Notes: generated by a model from the letters alone, not told the origin. Positions 1-6,580 are shown, counted from the first letter of the stretch. The stretch is DNA of 7,649 bases from Lentisphaerota bacterium (GCA_016934225.1 JAFGTH010000052.1:1-7649), one strand, 5' to 3'. Program-made: numbers and translations.

Positions 1-335
1 ATAAATGGCACAACTGAATCTCCTGACGTGAGATCGTAAGCCGTGTAGAGGCCGAGTCCGTAAGCCCCTTCATGCCCCCAGTAGCTTTCCCAGACCTGGC
101 TTTGGAAAGATATAAGCGCGCCGAATTGAAGCTTGTTTGTCAAATACCGACCCATTGAGCCGACGCCCATTACAATTCCTTCTTCCTTGGCTGGTTCGCC
201 TGCATTTTTAGTAACAAACGCATTATTGAACACATAGTTTGCGTGTAGATCGAAATCATAAGCTCCTCGCCTGGCTTCCGCCATTGCGCTTGTGCTTATA
301 ATTGCGGTCAAACCTAAAATAAGAAAACGATTCAT
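1..335 (-). CDS. Outer-membrane beta-barrel protein, N-terminal part (runs off left edge)
   Basis: The first 111 codons of a minus-strand gene are visible; the 3' end lies outside the window. The ATG at 335-333 has an AGGAGG ribosome site at 342-347 six bases upstream, which fixes the start. The protein opens with a clear signal peptide (MNRFLILGLTAIISTSAMA, likely cut after AMA). The mature part shows alternating polar/hydrophobic stretches rich in Gly and aromatics (YDFDLHANYVF, GIVMGVGSMGRYL, LQFGALISF, AYGLGLYTAYDL), as expected of amphipathic strands of a small outer-membrane barrel. This resembles the OmpW/OmpA-barrel-like class, but no specific family can be named from the fragment. 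It follows the GT9 gene by 71 bases on the same strand, so the two may be co-transcribed. The secretion call is strong; the exact role (porin, adhesin, structural) is unknown. Confidence 0.7.
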   Translation of the reverse strand, partial: MNRFLILGLTAIISTSAMAEARRGAYDFDLHANYVFNNAFVTKNAGEPAKEEGIVMGVGSMGRYLTNKLQFGALISFQSQVWESYWGHEGAYGLGLYTAYDLTSGDSVVPF

Positions 336-341
336 GTCGAG

Positions 342-347
342 CCTCCT
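342..347 (-). promoter_or_regulatory. Strong Shine-Dalgarno site of the outer-membrane protein gene
   Basis: On the minus strand the sequence reads AGGAGG, then six bases (CTCGAC), then ATG. This is a near-ideal ribosome binding site, much better than those of the neighbouring genes, and suggests a highly translated envelope protein. It also rules out an upstream start. Confidence 0.75.
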
Positions 348-406
348 GTTTTTTAGAACGATGCCTGCGTCATTGACGGGAATGCTTACATATTGTGCGA
401 CTTGGG

Positions 407-1627
407 TCAAGAAATGACTTTGTTTGCTGCGTCAAGCACCTGTTCAATTGAAATGCTTTGCATGCACTTGTTTTCGGAGCATGGTGAAAATCGGTGATTG
501 AGCATATTAACGCAGGGGCTGCAAGCCAGGTTGGCGGTTATGCATGTTGCCTTATCGCTAACAGGAGCATAAAGCAGAGGCGTTTCCGGACCAAACAAAG
601 CTATAATATTTATAGGCGTTAGTGCGGCGAAATGGCATGGACCGCTGTCGTTGGAAACGAGTAGTTTTGATACACAGTACAAAGTCAAGAGCTGTCGCAT
701 TGTAGTGAATCCAGCCAATGAGCACACACGGTCGGATTGGGCAATGGAAGAAGCTATTTTTTCAGCTTCGATCTTTTCGCCGGGGGCTCCGGTTATGACG
801 ATTAATACATCGGCATGTTCTGCAATTAATTTTTGTCCGAGGGCCACAAACTTTTCTGCAGGCCAGCGGCGCAGCGGCAACAAGTCGCTACAGTTAGGGT
901 TGAGAAGGATCAGTGTTTTGTTTCGCGCGCCTGGAATTCGGGATTCAACAAGCGCCAATATCTCTTCCTTTTCTTGTTGATCAGGGCTGAATTTAGCTAC
1001 CACGATATCCTTTGAAGAAATGTATTCCTTGAGTTTTGGGACTTGATCCCTTGGCGCTTTAAGACTGCGTACGAGAGCCAGAAACATACGGCTTATATGA
1101 TGTTGGAAATTATAAGCGAGTTCATCGGTGAAAAGCCTGCCTCGGTACGGGCCTTCGGACGAAAAGTTGTAATAACCGACTCGGCGGCGAGCTCCGGTGA
1201 GATACGTAATGATTGCTGATGAGCGTGTCAGCCCTTCCATGTCAATTGCGGCATCAACCTTTTCTCGTCGCAGACGATGCATGGCCTTAAACAATCCGAG
1301 AATAAAACTCACAAGATTGGAATCGTTTATGGTGATAACGTTCTCACGTTCAAAATATGGAAGTAAATCAACGATAGCTCGGTTTTGCTCAAATACGAGT
1401 ATGAACATGTTTTTTTTGCCGACCATTTTTGAGGCTTCTTCAAATGCAGAACACGCCAATACCGTCGAACCCATTTCGATCAGTTTAATGAACACAATTT
1501 TCCGTGGCATTGTATCGGAGCGTCGGCTGATTGTTTGTCGTAGTAGTTCCGCTACGGACAGTATTGCGCACAGGGGGCGACCGACCAGTTTGTCGAGCGT
1601 AAGTATTGATTTAGGATTCAGTTGCAA
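407..1627 (-). CDS. Glycosyltransferase family 9 (heptosyltransferase-like)
   Basis: A GT-B-fold sugar transferase of the ADP-heptose:LPS heptosyltransferase family, likely cytoplasmic or membrane-associated and adding a sugar to LPS core or another surface glycan. About 406 residues. A hydrophobic N-terminal segment (LDKLVGRPLCAILSVAELL, 11-29) precedes the Rossmann start KIVFIKLIEMGSTVLA (43-58). Then come DMEGLTR (129-135), LNPNCSDLLPLRRWPAEKF (242-260), the nucleotide-sugar motif SNDSGPCHFAAL (325-336) and FGPETP (345-350). A C-terminal Cys/His cluster (C369, C372, H378, C383, C388) resembles the metal-binding-like cluster seen in many GT9 proteins. The start is uncertain. TTG at 1627 has AGAGG directly against it and so no proper spacer; CTG at 1621 would have a six-base spacer; ATG at residue 40 has no obvious need, because the N-terminal segment looks genuine. 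Donor and acceptor cannot be named. Confidence 0.9.
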   Translation of the reverse strand: MQLNPKSILTLDKLVGRPLCAILSVAELLRQTISRRSDTMPRKIVFIKLIEMGSTVLACSAFEEASKMVGKKNMFILVFEQNRAIVDLLPYFERENVITINDSNLVSFILGLFKAMHRLRREKVDAAIDMEGLTRSSAIITYLTGARRRVGYYNFSSEGPYRGRLFTDELAYNFQHHISRMFLALVRSLKAPRDQVPKLKEYISSKDIVVAKFSPDQQEKEEILALVESRIPGARNKTLILLNPNCSDLLPLRRWPAEKFVALGQKLIAEHADVLIVITGAPGEKIEAEKIASSIAQSDRVCSLAGFTTMRQLLTLYCVSKLLVSNDSGPCHFAALTPINIIALFGPETPLLYAPVSDKATCITANLACSPCVNMLNHRFSPCSENKCMQSISIEQVLDAANKVIS

Positions 1628-1944
1628 CCTCTTTTTCAGTTTTTCGCAGGTCCATTGATTGGGTTTCTAGGAATCTAACCGTTTTAAATAGATCAGGAAC
1701 TTAACAAACGAATCAGGTTTTGTGAAGTGCGAACAGTTTTGTGATGAACAAGATATCTGGATGCTGAATTTTGCAGCACAAACGGCGGGTTTGAGCCGAG
1801 GAATCTTGTAGCGGATGCAGTGTATGAATACGAGTATAACCGCATTTTGGTTGCCAGAGCGCGCAACCATTAGTTACGCTCCATATTGTTGATCGTCCGA
1901 TAGACGTGTGGTGTGAATATCGTCGAAAGGAGTGAGTGCGGGCC
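1628..1944. other. Divergent intergenic region, no supported gene
   Basis: These 317 bases separate the minus-strand GT9 gene from the plus-strand PAP2 gene and should hold both promoters, but I see no convincing -35/-10 pair for either. Short open frames exist on the minus strand (1667-1870, 1713-1946), and a stop-interrupted plus frame lies between about 1690 and 1890. None has a ribosome site or a recognisable product. A nine-base direct repeat (GTTTTGTGA) occurs at 1717-1725 and 1736-1744. Confidence 0.5.
1717..1744. repeat. Nine-base direct repeat GTTTTGTGA, 19-base period
   Basis: GTTTTGTGA occurs at 1717-1725 and again at 1736-1744, in the region between two divergent genes. The two copies are on nearly the same face of the helix (19-base period). 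They could be tandem operator half-sites, but with only two copies in AT-rich sequence chance is a real alternative. Confidence 0.25.
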
Positions 1945-2520
1945 ATGCTTGACCTGATAGTAAAAATTGATCATTGGTTGTTTCTGGTCATCAACAATCG
2001 GCTTTCATGGGAGGCGATTGATTCTTTTTTCGAGGAAGTGTCTTCTTTGGGAGCCTGGCCTGTAGGAATTATAGCGTTCGCTTTGTTAGCGGGGTGCGGT
2101 CGGCGTTTGATGTATCGTCATGTTTTGCTTCTGGTGCTGGCGTTTGCCATTGTTTCGCCTTTGAACAACATGATAAAGCGTGTGATTGCGCGAGATCGGC
2201 CGGAAATGGTTTTTGCGGAGCGAATAGAGGATGGCACGGTTACGGTGCGTGTGCTTGAAAGAAAACAGCCAAGACGGTGGTCGTTTCCATCGGGGCATTC
2301 TCTGACGGCCTTTCTGTTCATGACATATACGGCGTTGAACAAGCGTGCGTATCGTTTCTGGGCGTATGGTCTGGCATTTTTAATTGCATATTCCCGTGTT
2401 TACGTAGGTGTACATTTTCCGCTGGACTGTTTGGCTGGTTCCTTATTGGGCATGGCGTTCGGATGGTTGGCATGGTTTGCGTTCAAGCGATTAGAGAAAA
2501 CCAGAGAAATTGAGACATGA
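1945..2520 (+). CDS. PAP2-family membrane phosphatase (lipid phosphate phosphatase)
   Basis: An integral-membrane phosphatase of the type-2 phosphatidic acid phosphatase superfamily, 191 residues. All three signature motifs are intact. The first is KX6RP (K78 to R85-P86, KRVIARDRP), the second PSGH (115-118, with catalytic H118) and the third SRX5HX3D (S150-R151, H157, D161). Hydrophobic stretches at about 38-50, 60-73, 120-131, 138-149 and 162-179 fit a five- to six-helix protein with its active site on the periplasmic side. Family members remove phosphate from undecaprenyl diphosphate, phosphatidylglycerol phosphate or lipid A (LpxE/LpxF type); the sequence does not tell which. It overlaps the next gene by ATGA. 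The AGGAG at 1928-1932 is 12 bases from ATG 1945 but only three from the in-frame GTG at 1936, so I prefer the ATG; the GTG would add three residues. Confidence 0.9.
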   Translation: MLDLIVKIDHWLFLVINNRLSWEAIDSFFEEVSSLGAWPVGIIAFALLAGCGRRLMYRHVLLLVLAFAIVSPLNNMIKRVIARDRPEMVFAERIEDGTVTVRVLERKQPRRWSFPSGHSLTAFLFMTYTALNKRAYRFWAYGLAFLIAYSRVYVGVHFPLDCLAGSLLGMAFGWLAWFAFKRLEKTREIET

Positions 2521-4094
2521 CGGAATCTGAAGCCGCGCCATTACGCTATCGAAGATACTTCTGGATACTGCTTGCGGGTGTCGCGATCGTTCGTCTGGTG
2601 ATAGCGGGTTCGTTTGGGCTGAGTACGGATGAGTCGCACTACGCGCTTTACTCGCGACATCTTGCCTGGGGCTATTTTGATCATCCGCCGATGGTTGCGT
2701 TTCTGGCCGCGTTTACAACCATATTCGGCGACAGCGCGTTATTATTTCGGCTTGGGCCGATTGTGTGCTGGACACTGGCGGTTATAGTTCTTCGTCAGCT
2801 TGTTGTTGCGCTTTATGACGATGAGCGACTTGTATTCAGCGTGTTGCTGATGATGCTGGTTATGCCGATTCAGCATTTGCTTTCAATTGCGCTATTGCCT
2901 GATGCGACGCTTAATTTGTTCTGGTGTGGCACACTGTTTGCGTTGTATCGGGCAACGCAGGAAGGGCGTTGGATATGGTGGCTGCTTGGCGGTGTTTTAT
3001 TTGGCGGCGCCATGCTGAGCAAGTACCACGGCGTTCTTCTGCCAATGTGTGTTCTCAGCTATTTGCTTGCGTCCCGAAGCCAGAGGCATTGGCTGAAAAC
3101 CACGAAGCCATATGTAGCCGGTTTATTAGGATTACTTGTTTTTGCTCCGAACATTATATGGAATATGCAACACGATTGGATATCGTACGCGTTTCAATTA
3201 AAACACGGCGGCGGCAAAGGCGGGTTCAGTTTGGCCAAACTTTGTGAAGGATTTGGCGGTCAGATGTTAGCTGCGTCACCGATCCTGTTTATAATGCTTA
3301 TTATTGCATATGCGAAGCTTATCTTGGAAGGAATGTCAAGGGAGTCGGACAAATTCGTTTTTTGGACAAGTCTGCCGGTGTTTGTGTTTTTTTGCCTGAT
3401 TGGTTCGTTCGGAAAGATTCTTCCGCATTGGCCTGCTGTCGGATGGTGGACCGCTTCTATTATGCTGGTGAGTGTTGTGAACAGGGCGAAGGATGAGGGA
3501 GGAGCATCCGGATTGCGTTGGCGAAGTTGGTACATTGCCGGACTAGTATTTTCATGTGTGATGGTGTGCGCGATATACGTTGCCGTTTCGTATCCTGTTG
3601 TCGGTATTCTGCATGAGAAAGCGAGGCACATGTCCGTTATGTTGAACAATCGTTGGAGGTGTAGCCCTGTAATTTCGCCGTTTAAATCCAAATACGATGT
3701 GACCAATGATTTGCATGGATGGAAAGAGGCAGCCGACCGGATTGAGAAAATTAGATCAACAATGCCGCGTCCCGATCAAACATTCATATTTTGCCACAGA
3801 TTTTTTACAACAAGTCAGATTGCTCTCTATTTGGAGCCTGGCGTTAGAGCGACGTCTCTTAACAGGAATGCCGGTCAATACGGAATCTGGTTTAATACGG
3901 AAAAGCATGAAGGGTGGGATGCTCTTTTTGTTGACGACAATCATTATTTTCAGGGCAGTGACCGGTACATGCCTTTGTTCGAGAGCGTTGATCCCGTGCC
4001 GGAATTGGTTGCGATACGGCGACAAAATTGCCTGGCTCATTCCCTGCATGTGTACAAGTACTATGGCTTTAAAGGCAGGGGCGAGGGGGAATGA
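2517..4094 (+). CDS. GT39/ArnT-like polytopic glycosyltransferase (PMT_2 type)
   Basis: A GT-C-fold membrane glycosyltransferase of 525 residues, related to protein O-mannosyltransferases and ArnT, which move a sugar from a polyprenyl-phosphate carrier to an acceptor on the periplasmic face. The N-terminal helix (14-34) leads into the first periplasmic loop with STDESHYAL (36-44) and GYFDHPPMV (52-60); D38-E39 is the expected catalytic/metal acidic pair. Later come LLPDATLNLFW (126-136), the LSKYHG motif (167-172) and APNIIWN (210-216). Multiple helices run to about residue 362. A soluble C-terminal domain (about 363-525) follows, with GWKEAADRIE (401-410) and a predicted alpha/beta character. 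The start ATG overlaps the PAP2 stop (ATGA), which indicates translational coupling. Its last 34 bases overlap the end of convergent trmB. Acceptor could be lipid A, another glycolipid or protein; ArnT itself is only one possibility. Confidence 0.88.
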   Translation: MTESEAAPLRYRRYFWILLAGVAIVRLVIAGSFGLSTDESHYALYSRHLAWGYFDHPPMVAFLAAFTTIFGDSALLFRLGPIVCWTLAVIVLRQLVVALYDDERLVFSVLLMMLVMPIQHLLSIALLPDATLNLFWCGTLFALYRATQEGRWIWWLLGGVLFGGAMLSKYHGVLLPMCVLSYLLASRSQRHWLKTTKPYVAGLLGLLVFAPNIIWNMQHDWISYAFQLKHGGGKGGFSLAKLCEGFGGQMLAASPILFIMLIIAYAKLILEGMSRESDKFVFWTSLPVFVFFCLIGSFGKILPHWPAVGWWTASIMLVSVVNRAKDEGGASGLRWRSWYIAGLVFSCVMVCAIYVAVSYPVVGILHEKARHMSVMLNNRWRCSPVISPFKSKYDVTNDLHGWKEAADRIEKIRSTMPRPDQTFIFCHRFFTTSQIALYLEPGVRATSLNRNAGQYGIWFNTEKHEGWDALFVDDNHYFQGSDRYMPLFESVDPVPELVAIRRQNCLAHSLHVYKYYGFKGRGEGE

Positions 4095-4687
4095 CTTGTT
4101 GTTTTCTGAAATGATGCGCGGCCTATTTCTGTGTTCTGATTCTGAAAAACCATTTCAAAATCTGTTTTTTCCGTTTCTGGCGGTATGAAAGGCGCAATTT
4201 CCCGGAATCTTGTGTCTTGTTCGAGCAGGCTTCGCATTTCATGAAAATAGCCGAGATGGTCTGTGGCCAGATGTATTTTCCCGTTGTCGTTGAGCGCTTT
4301 ATCCAGCGCATCGAGGAATTGCGCGTTGAACAGGCGACGCTTGTGGTGACGCCGCTTTGGCCATGGGTCCGGAAAGAACAAGTATAAAACGGTCACAGAA
4401 TGTTGCGGAAGCAGGAATCGGACCGCATAGACTGCTTCTATGCGCAACAACCGAACGTTGGCGATGCCGATTTTTTGGATTCGTTTATCAATTTTCCTGA
4501 GTCGCGCAAGTTGACGGTCCACACCCAGAAAATTTACATTCGGTTTGTGTTGGGCGTGCGCGAGAAGAAACCGACCCTTCCCGCATCCAAGATCTACTTC
4601 AAGCGGTTGCTTGTGTTCGAACAATTCTTCGATGGGAAGGACATTAGTCCAGCTTGACGGCGAAAAAATGGCGCTTTGGTCTGCCAT
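4061..4687 (-). CDS. trmB: tRNA (guanine-N7-)-methyltransferase TrmB
   Basis: An S-adenosylmethionine-dependent enzyme that makes m7G at position 46 in the variable loop of tRNAs; cytoplasmic. At 208 residues it is close to the usual size. The SAM-binding motif is VDLGCGKGRF (31-40), followed by FLGVDRQ (53-59), the hallmark FFPDPWPKRRHHKRR (104-118), ATD (141-143) and the C-terminal TDFEMVF (175-181) that completes the catalytic pocket. No key residue is missing. The tail after RASFQKT (190-196) is a Ser/Pro-rich stretch (HSPSPLPLKP) encoded by the bases that overlap the end of the GT39 gene. ATG 4687 lies 12 bases after the stop of the sigma-like gene, so the two are very likely one operon; only a weak GGGAAG sits upstream, consistent with coupling. 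Confidence 0.96.
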   Translation of the reverse strand: MADQSAIFSPSSWTNVLPIEELFEHKQPLEVDLGCGKGRFLLAHAQHKPNVNFLGVDRQLARLRKIDKRIQKIGIANVRLLRIEAVYAVRFLLPQHSVTVLYLFFPDPWPKRRHHKRRLFNAQFLDALDKALNDNGKIHLATDHLGYFHEMRSLLEQDTRFREIAPFIPPETEKTDFEMVFQNQNTEIGRASFQKTTSHSPSPLPLKP

Positions 4688-4699
4688 TGGTAGAGAGGA

Positions 4700-5050
4700 C
4701 TACTTCCCGAATAGCCGAGAGAGAAAACCACCGCCGGAACCGTCCATACTTGCTTCGATAAAATCCAGCGCAAAGATTTGAAATCGTTCAGGACTCACGC
4801 TTGGTTTATATTTTCTTGCGGCCTTGAACAGGCCTTCCTTGCCTAATTCTATGTAGTTATTCATTTGTCCCGGATTCTGCGCCCGTTTTTTAGCCAGTGA
4901 ATTGATCAAGGATGAATAGGTTCGGAACAGATTATTTTTGGCGGTCCAGTCGCCTTTCTGTGCGGCGAGAATGTTTTTCTCCAATTCTCTTGCTTGTGCC
5001 GCCTTGCTTGACTGGGACGGATCTTTACCCATATTCAGAGGAATTTTCAT
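4700..5050 (-). CDS. Small sigma-70 region-2-like protein
   Basis: A 116-residue protein. Residues about 22-103 follow the layout of sigma-70 region 2. AAQKGDWTAKNNL (29-41) matches the region 1.2/2.1 pattern 'A..GD..A...L', LINSLAKKRA (48-57) the helix of 2.1, YIELGKEGLFKAARKY (66-81) region 2.2, and FQIFALDFIEASMD (90-103) the first half of 2.3. The aromatic run used for promoter melting and all of regions 2.4, 3 and 4 are absent. Instead there is GSGGG (104-108) and a short tail FLSRLFGK (109-116). The first 20 residues are polar and probably disordered. It might be an anti-sigma or core-binding decoy, or a domain put to a new use. It cannot be an ordinary promoter-recognising sigma factor. 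A GGGGAG lies 11 bases before ATG 5050. It precedes trmB by 12 bases. The gene call is firm; the sigma relationship is from pattern reading only. Confidence 0.72.
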   Translation of the reverse strand: MKIPLNMGKDPSQSSKAAQARELEKNILAAQKGDWTAKNNLFRTYSSLINSLAKKRAQNPGQMNNYIELGKEGLFKAARKYKPSVSPERFQIFALDFIEASMDGSGGGFLSRLFGK

Positions 5051-5075
5051 TCGGATATTGTCTCCCCGCTTGTGT

Positions 5076-5105
5076 TTTTTATGTAGGCACTGGTGTCTGT
5101 GTCAA
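5076..5105 (-). promoter_or_regulatory. Possible sigma-70 promoter of the sigma-like gene and trmB
   Basis: The minus strand has a perfect TTGACA (5105-5100), an 18-base spacer and TAAAAA (5081-5076; four of six against TATAAT). It would start transcription near 5069, giving a leader of about 20 bases that contains GGGGAG. The -35 is the best in the window; the -10 is only fair. Confidence 0.4.
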
Positions 5106-5231
5106 TGTTTCCAATGTCGTTTCTGTATTCCATGTAGTGACTGATCGCGTATTCGAGATATAGAATGCTTAACATGAAACAGACATGTGCCTCAAGAAGT
5201 TTGGTGTTGCATACGGCGATTATGGCGCTTC

Positions 5232-5270
5232 ATGTTTCAAATGTTGTCAAAATCGTTTGATTTGAAGCAT
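5232..5270 (+). repeat. Imperfect inverted repeat upstream of lpxK
   Basis: ATGTTTCAAAT (5232-5242) faces ATTTGAAGCAT (5260-5270), an 11-base pairing with one T-G mismatch that would be a U-G wobble in RNA. Inside it is a second, smaller pair, TCAAA (5247-5251) with TTTGA (5256-5260), sharing one base with the outer right arm. No T-run follows, so it is not a classical terminator. It could be an operator or a leader hairpin about 85 bases before lpxK. Confidence 0.35.
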
Positions 5271-5355
5271 ATCTAGACAATGTGTACGGAATAAACTAAT
5301 CTATTTTACGCCGCATCCGAACAATGTAAATGATGATAGACGCATACGAAACGAC

Positions 5356-6531
5356 ATGAGACAGAAAAGACTGGAAAGACTGGAAAATTTCTTGGTTATG
5401 CTTTTGCAGCAGAAAGACTCGGACAAAGGCAAAAGTCGTCGTGTTCGTGCATTGCTTTGGGTATTCAAGCAACTGTCCCATATCTATCGCGCCGTGGTAC
5501 AGTTCCGTATTTGGCTCTATTCGAAGGGTCTTTTCCGACATCACACGCTTGGGTGTCAAGTCATCAGCGTTGGTAATCTGACGGTCGGAGGCACCGGCAA
5601 AACGCCGGTTGTGGAGGTGTTTGCCCGTGAGCTTCAGAAGGCTGGTCGCAAGGTGGCAATACTTAGTCGGGGATACAAGAAAGTTGAACCTGGTTTTTTC
5701 CGCAAGGTGTTCGACAAAATTTTATTTAGTGATATGCGCCGAAAGCCGAGAGTTGTCTCCGATGGAAACAGACTGTTGCTTGATTCGGCGATGAGCGGTG
5801 ACGAGCCGTATATGTTGGCCAGCAATTTGCCGGAGGTTGCCGTGCTCGTTGACAAGAATCGCGTCAAGAGCGGAAGATATGCGATAAATAAACTTGGATG
5901 TGACACGCTTATTCTTGACGACGGATTTCAATATCTTGCGCTGAAGCACCGTGTGGAAATTGTGTTGGTTGACCGAACGAATCCTTTCAGCAATGAACAT
6001 GTGTTGCCTCGCGGGCTTTTAAGAGAGCCGATAAAAAACATCAGAAAGGCGGATTTCATTTTTATAACCAAGTCGAATGGAAGCGACCCGGAAGGACTGA
6101 AACAACGGCTGATATCGCTTAATCCCAAGGCTGAAATCATTGAATGTCGCCATTGCCCAAGGTGCTTGAAAAACGTGTTTACGCGTGAAAAGAAGGATCT
6201 CAGCTATTTACAAGGGTTAAATGTGGTTGTCGTTTCCGGCATCGCGGCCCCAACTGGTTTCGAAAAAGGTTTGGAAGCGTTAGGCGCTCGAATTCTGGAG
6301 AGAAACAGGTTTACCGATCACCACAGGTATAGCCAGCAGGAAATCATAGACATAGTGAACAAGAGCAAGATATTGGCCGCCGACGCTATTATTATTACCG
6401 AGAAAGATGCCGTCAGATTTCCGCGCCTTGGCAGATGTGATGTGCCTATCTATTTCCTCAGAGTTGACATAGAGATGCTTAGCGGGATGGAGGATTTCCA
6501 TCAGTGTATATCCCGAATCTGCTTCAGGTAA
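5356..6531 (+). CDS. lpxK: Tetraacyldisaccharide 4'-kinase LpxK
   Basis: The inner-membrane kinase that phosphorylates the 4' position of the lipid A disaccharide using ATP (sixth step of the Raetz pathway). The P-loop GNLTVGGTGKTP (73-84) is intact. SRGY (104-107), SGDEP (147-151), the LDDGFQ motif (187-192), VLPRGLLREP (216-225), DHH (321-323) and TEKDAVRF (348-355) follow in the expected order. The protein is 391 residues, longer than the roughly 330 of the enterobacterial enzyme. The extra length is mainly an N-terminal stretch (1-45, basic and Gln/Leu-rich) before the membrane-binding helix region, plus about 20 residues (EPGFFRKVFDKILFSDMRRK, 111-130) after SRGYKK. ATG 5356 lacks a recognisable ribosome site, but no other standard start exists in frame upstream. 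waaF follows after 60 bases on the same strand, so an LPS operon is likely. Confidence 0.95.
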   Translation: MRQKRLERLENFLVMLLQQKDSDKGKSRRVRALLWVFKQLSHIYRAVVQFRIWLYSKGLFRHHTLGCQVISVGNLTVGGTGKTPVVEVFARELQKAGRKVAILSRGYKKVEPGFFRKVFDKILFSDMRRKPRVVSDGNRLLLDSAMSGDEPYMLASNLPEVAVLVDKNRVKSGRYAINKLGCDTLILDDGFQYLALKHRVEIVLVDRTNPFSNEHVLPRGLLREPIKNIRKADFIFITKSNGSDPEGLKQRLISLNPKAEIIECRHCPRCLKNVFTREKKDLSYLQGLNVVVVSGIAAPTGFEKGLEALGARILERNRFTDHHRYSQQEIIDIVNKSKILAADAIIITEKDAVRFPRLGRCDVPIYFLRVDIEMLSGMEDFHQCISRICFR

Positions 6532-6580
6532 TTTGTCTGATTTACGCTTATTTTACCGTAGCATGTCTGGATTGCGCCGC

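Larger units (their letters stand above)
5051..5355. other. Divergent intergenic region between sigma-like gene and lpxK
   Basis: About 305 bases with no supported gene; the short plus-strand open frames here have no ribosome site or recognisable product. It holds the candidate promoter of the minus-strand pair (5076-5105) and an imperfect inverted repeat (5232-5270). I find no good promoter for lpxK and no good ribosome site before its ATG. The lpxK frame stays open upstream of 5356 as far as about 5270 but contains no ATG, GTG or TTG there. Confidence 0.5.

Noticed and set aside
368..378. Palindrome CGTCA-T-TGACG between the GT9 and outer-membrane protein genes
   Set aside because: Short, no T-run, so not a terminator; only one copy, so an operator claim is not supported.
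651..1658. Plus-strand open frames antisense to the GT9 gene (up to 153 codons)
   Set aside because: They lie wholly or mostly opposite a well-supported glycosyltransferase and lack ribosome sites and motifs.
1690..1892. Plus-strand frame encoding ESGFVKCEQFCDEQDIWMLNF and, after one TAG near 1809, FWLPERATISYAPYC, suggesting a decayed gene
   Set aside because: Composition looks mildly protein-like, but there is no start or ribosome site, it is interrupted by a stop and matches no family I recognise; not enough to call a pseudogene.
1667..1946. Two overlapping minus-strand open frames (67 and 77 codons) in the divergent intergenic region
   Set aside because: No ribosome site, overlapping each other in different frames, Cys/Ser/His-rich unnatural composition and no recognisable motif; likely chance.
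3260..3706. 148-codon minus-strand frame opposite the GT39 gene
   Set aside because: Antisense shadow of conserved membrane segments; no ribosome site or family features.
4700..5050. Reading the sigma-like protein as an ECF sigma factor
   Set aside because: It lacks regions 2.4 and 4 entirely, which an ECF factor needs for -10 and -35 recognition.
5257..5296. Candidate lpxK promoters (TTGATT or TTGAAG with weak -10 boxes)
   Set aside because: The best -10 matches at acceptable spacing are only two or three of six; not better than expected by chance in AT-rich sequence.
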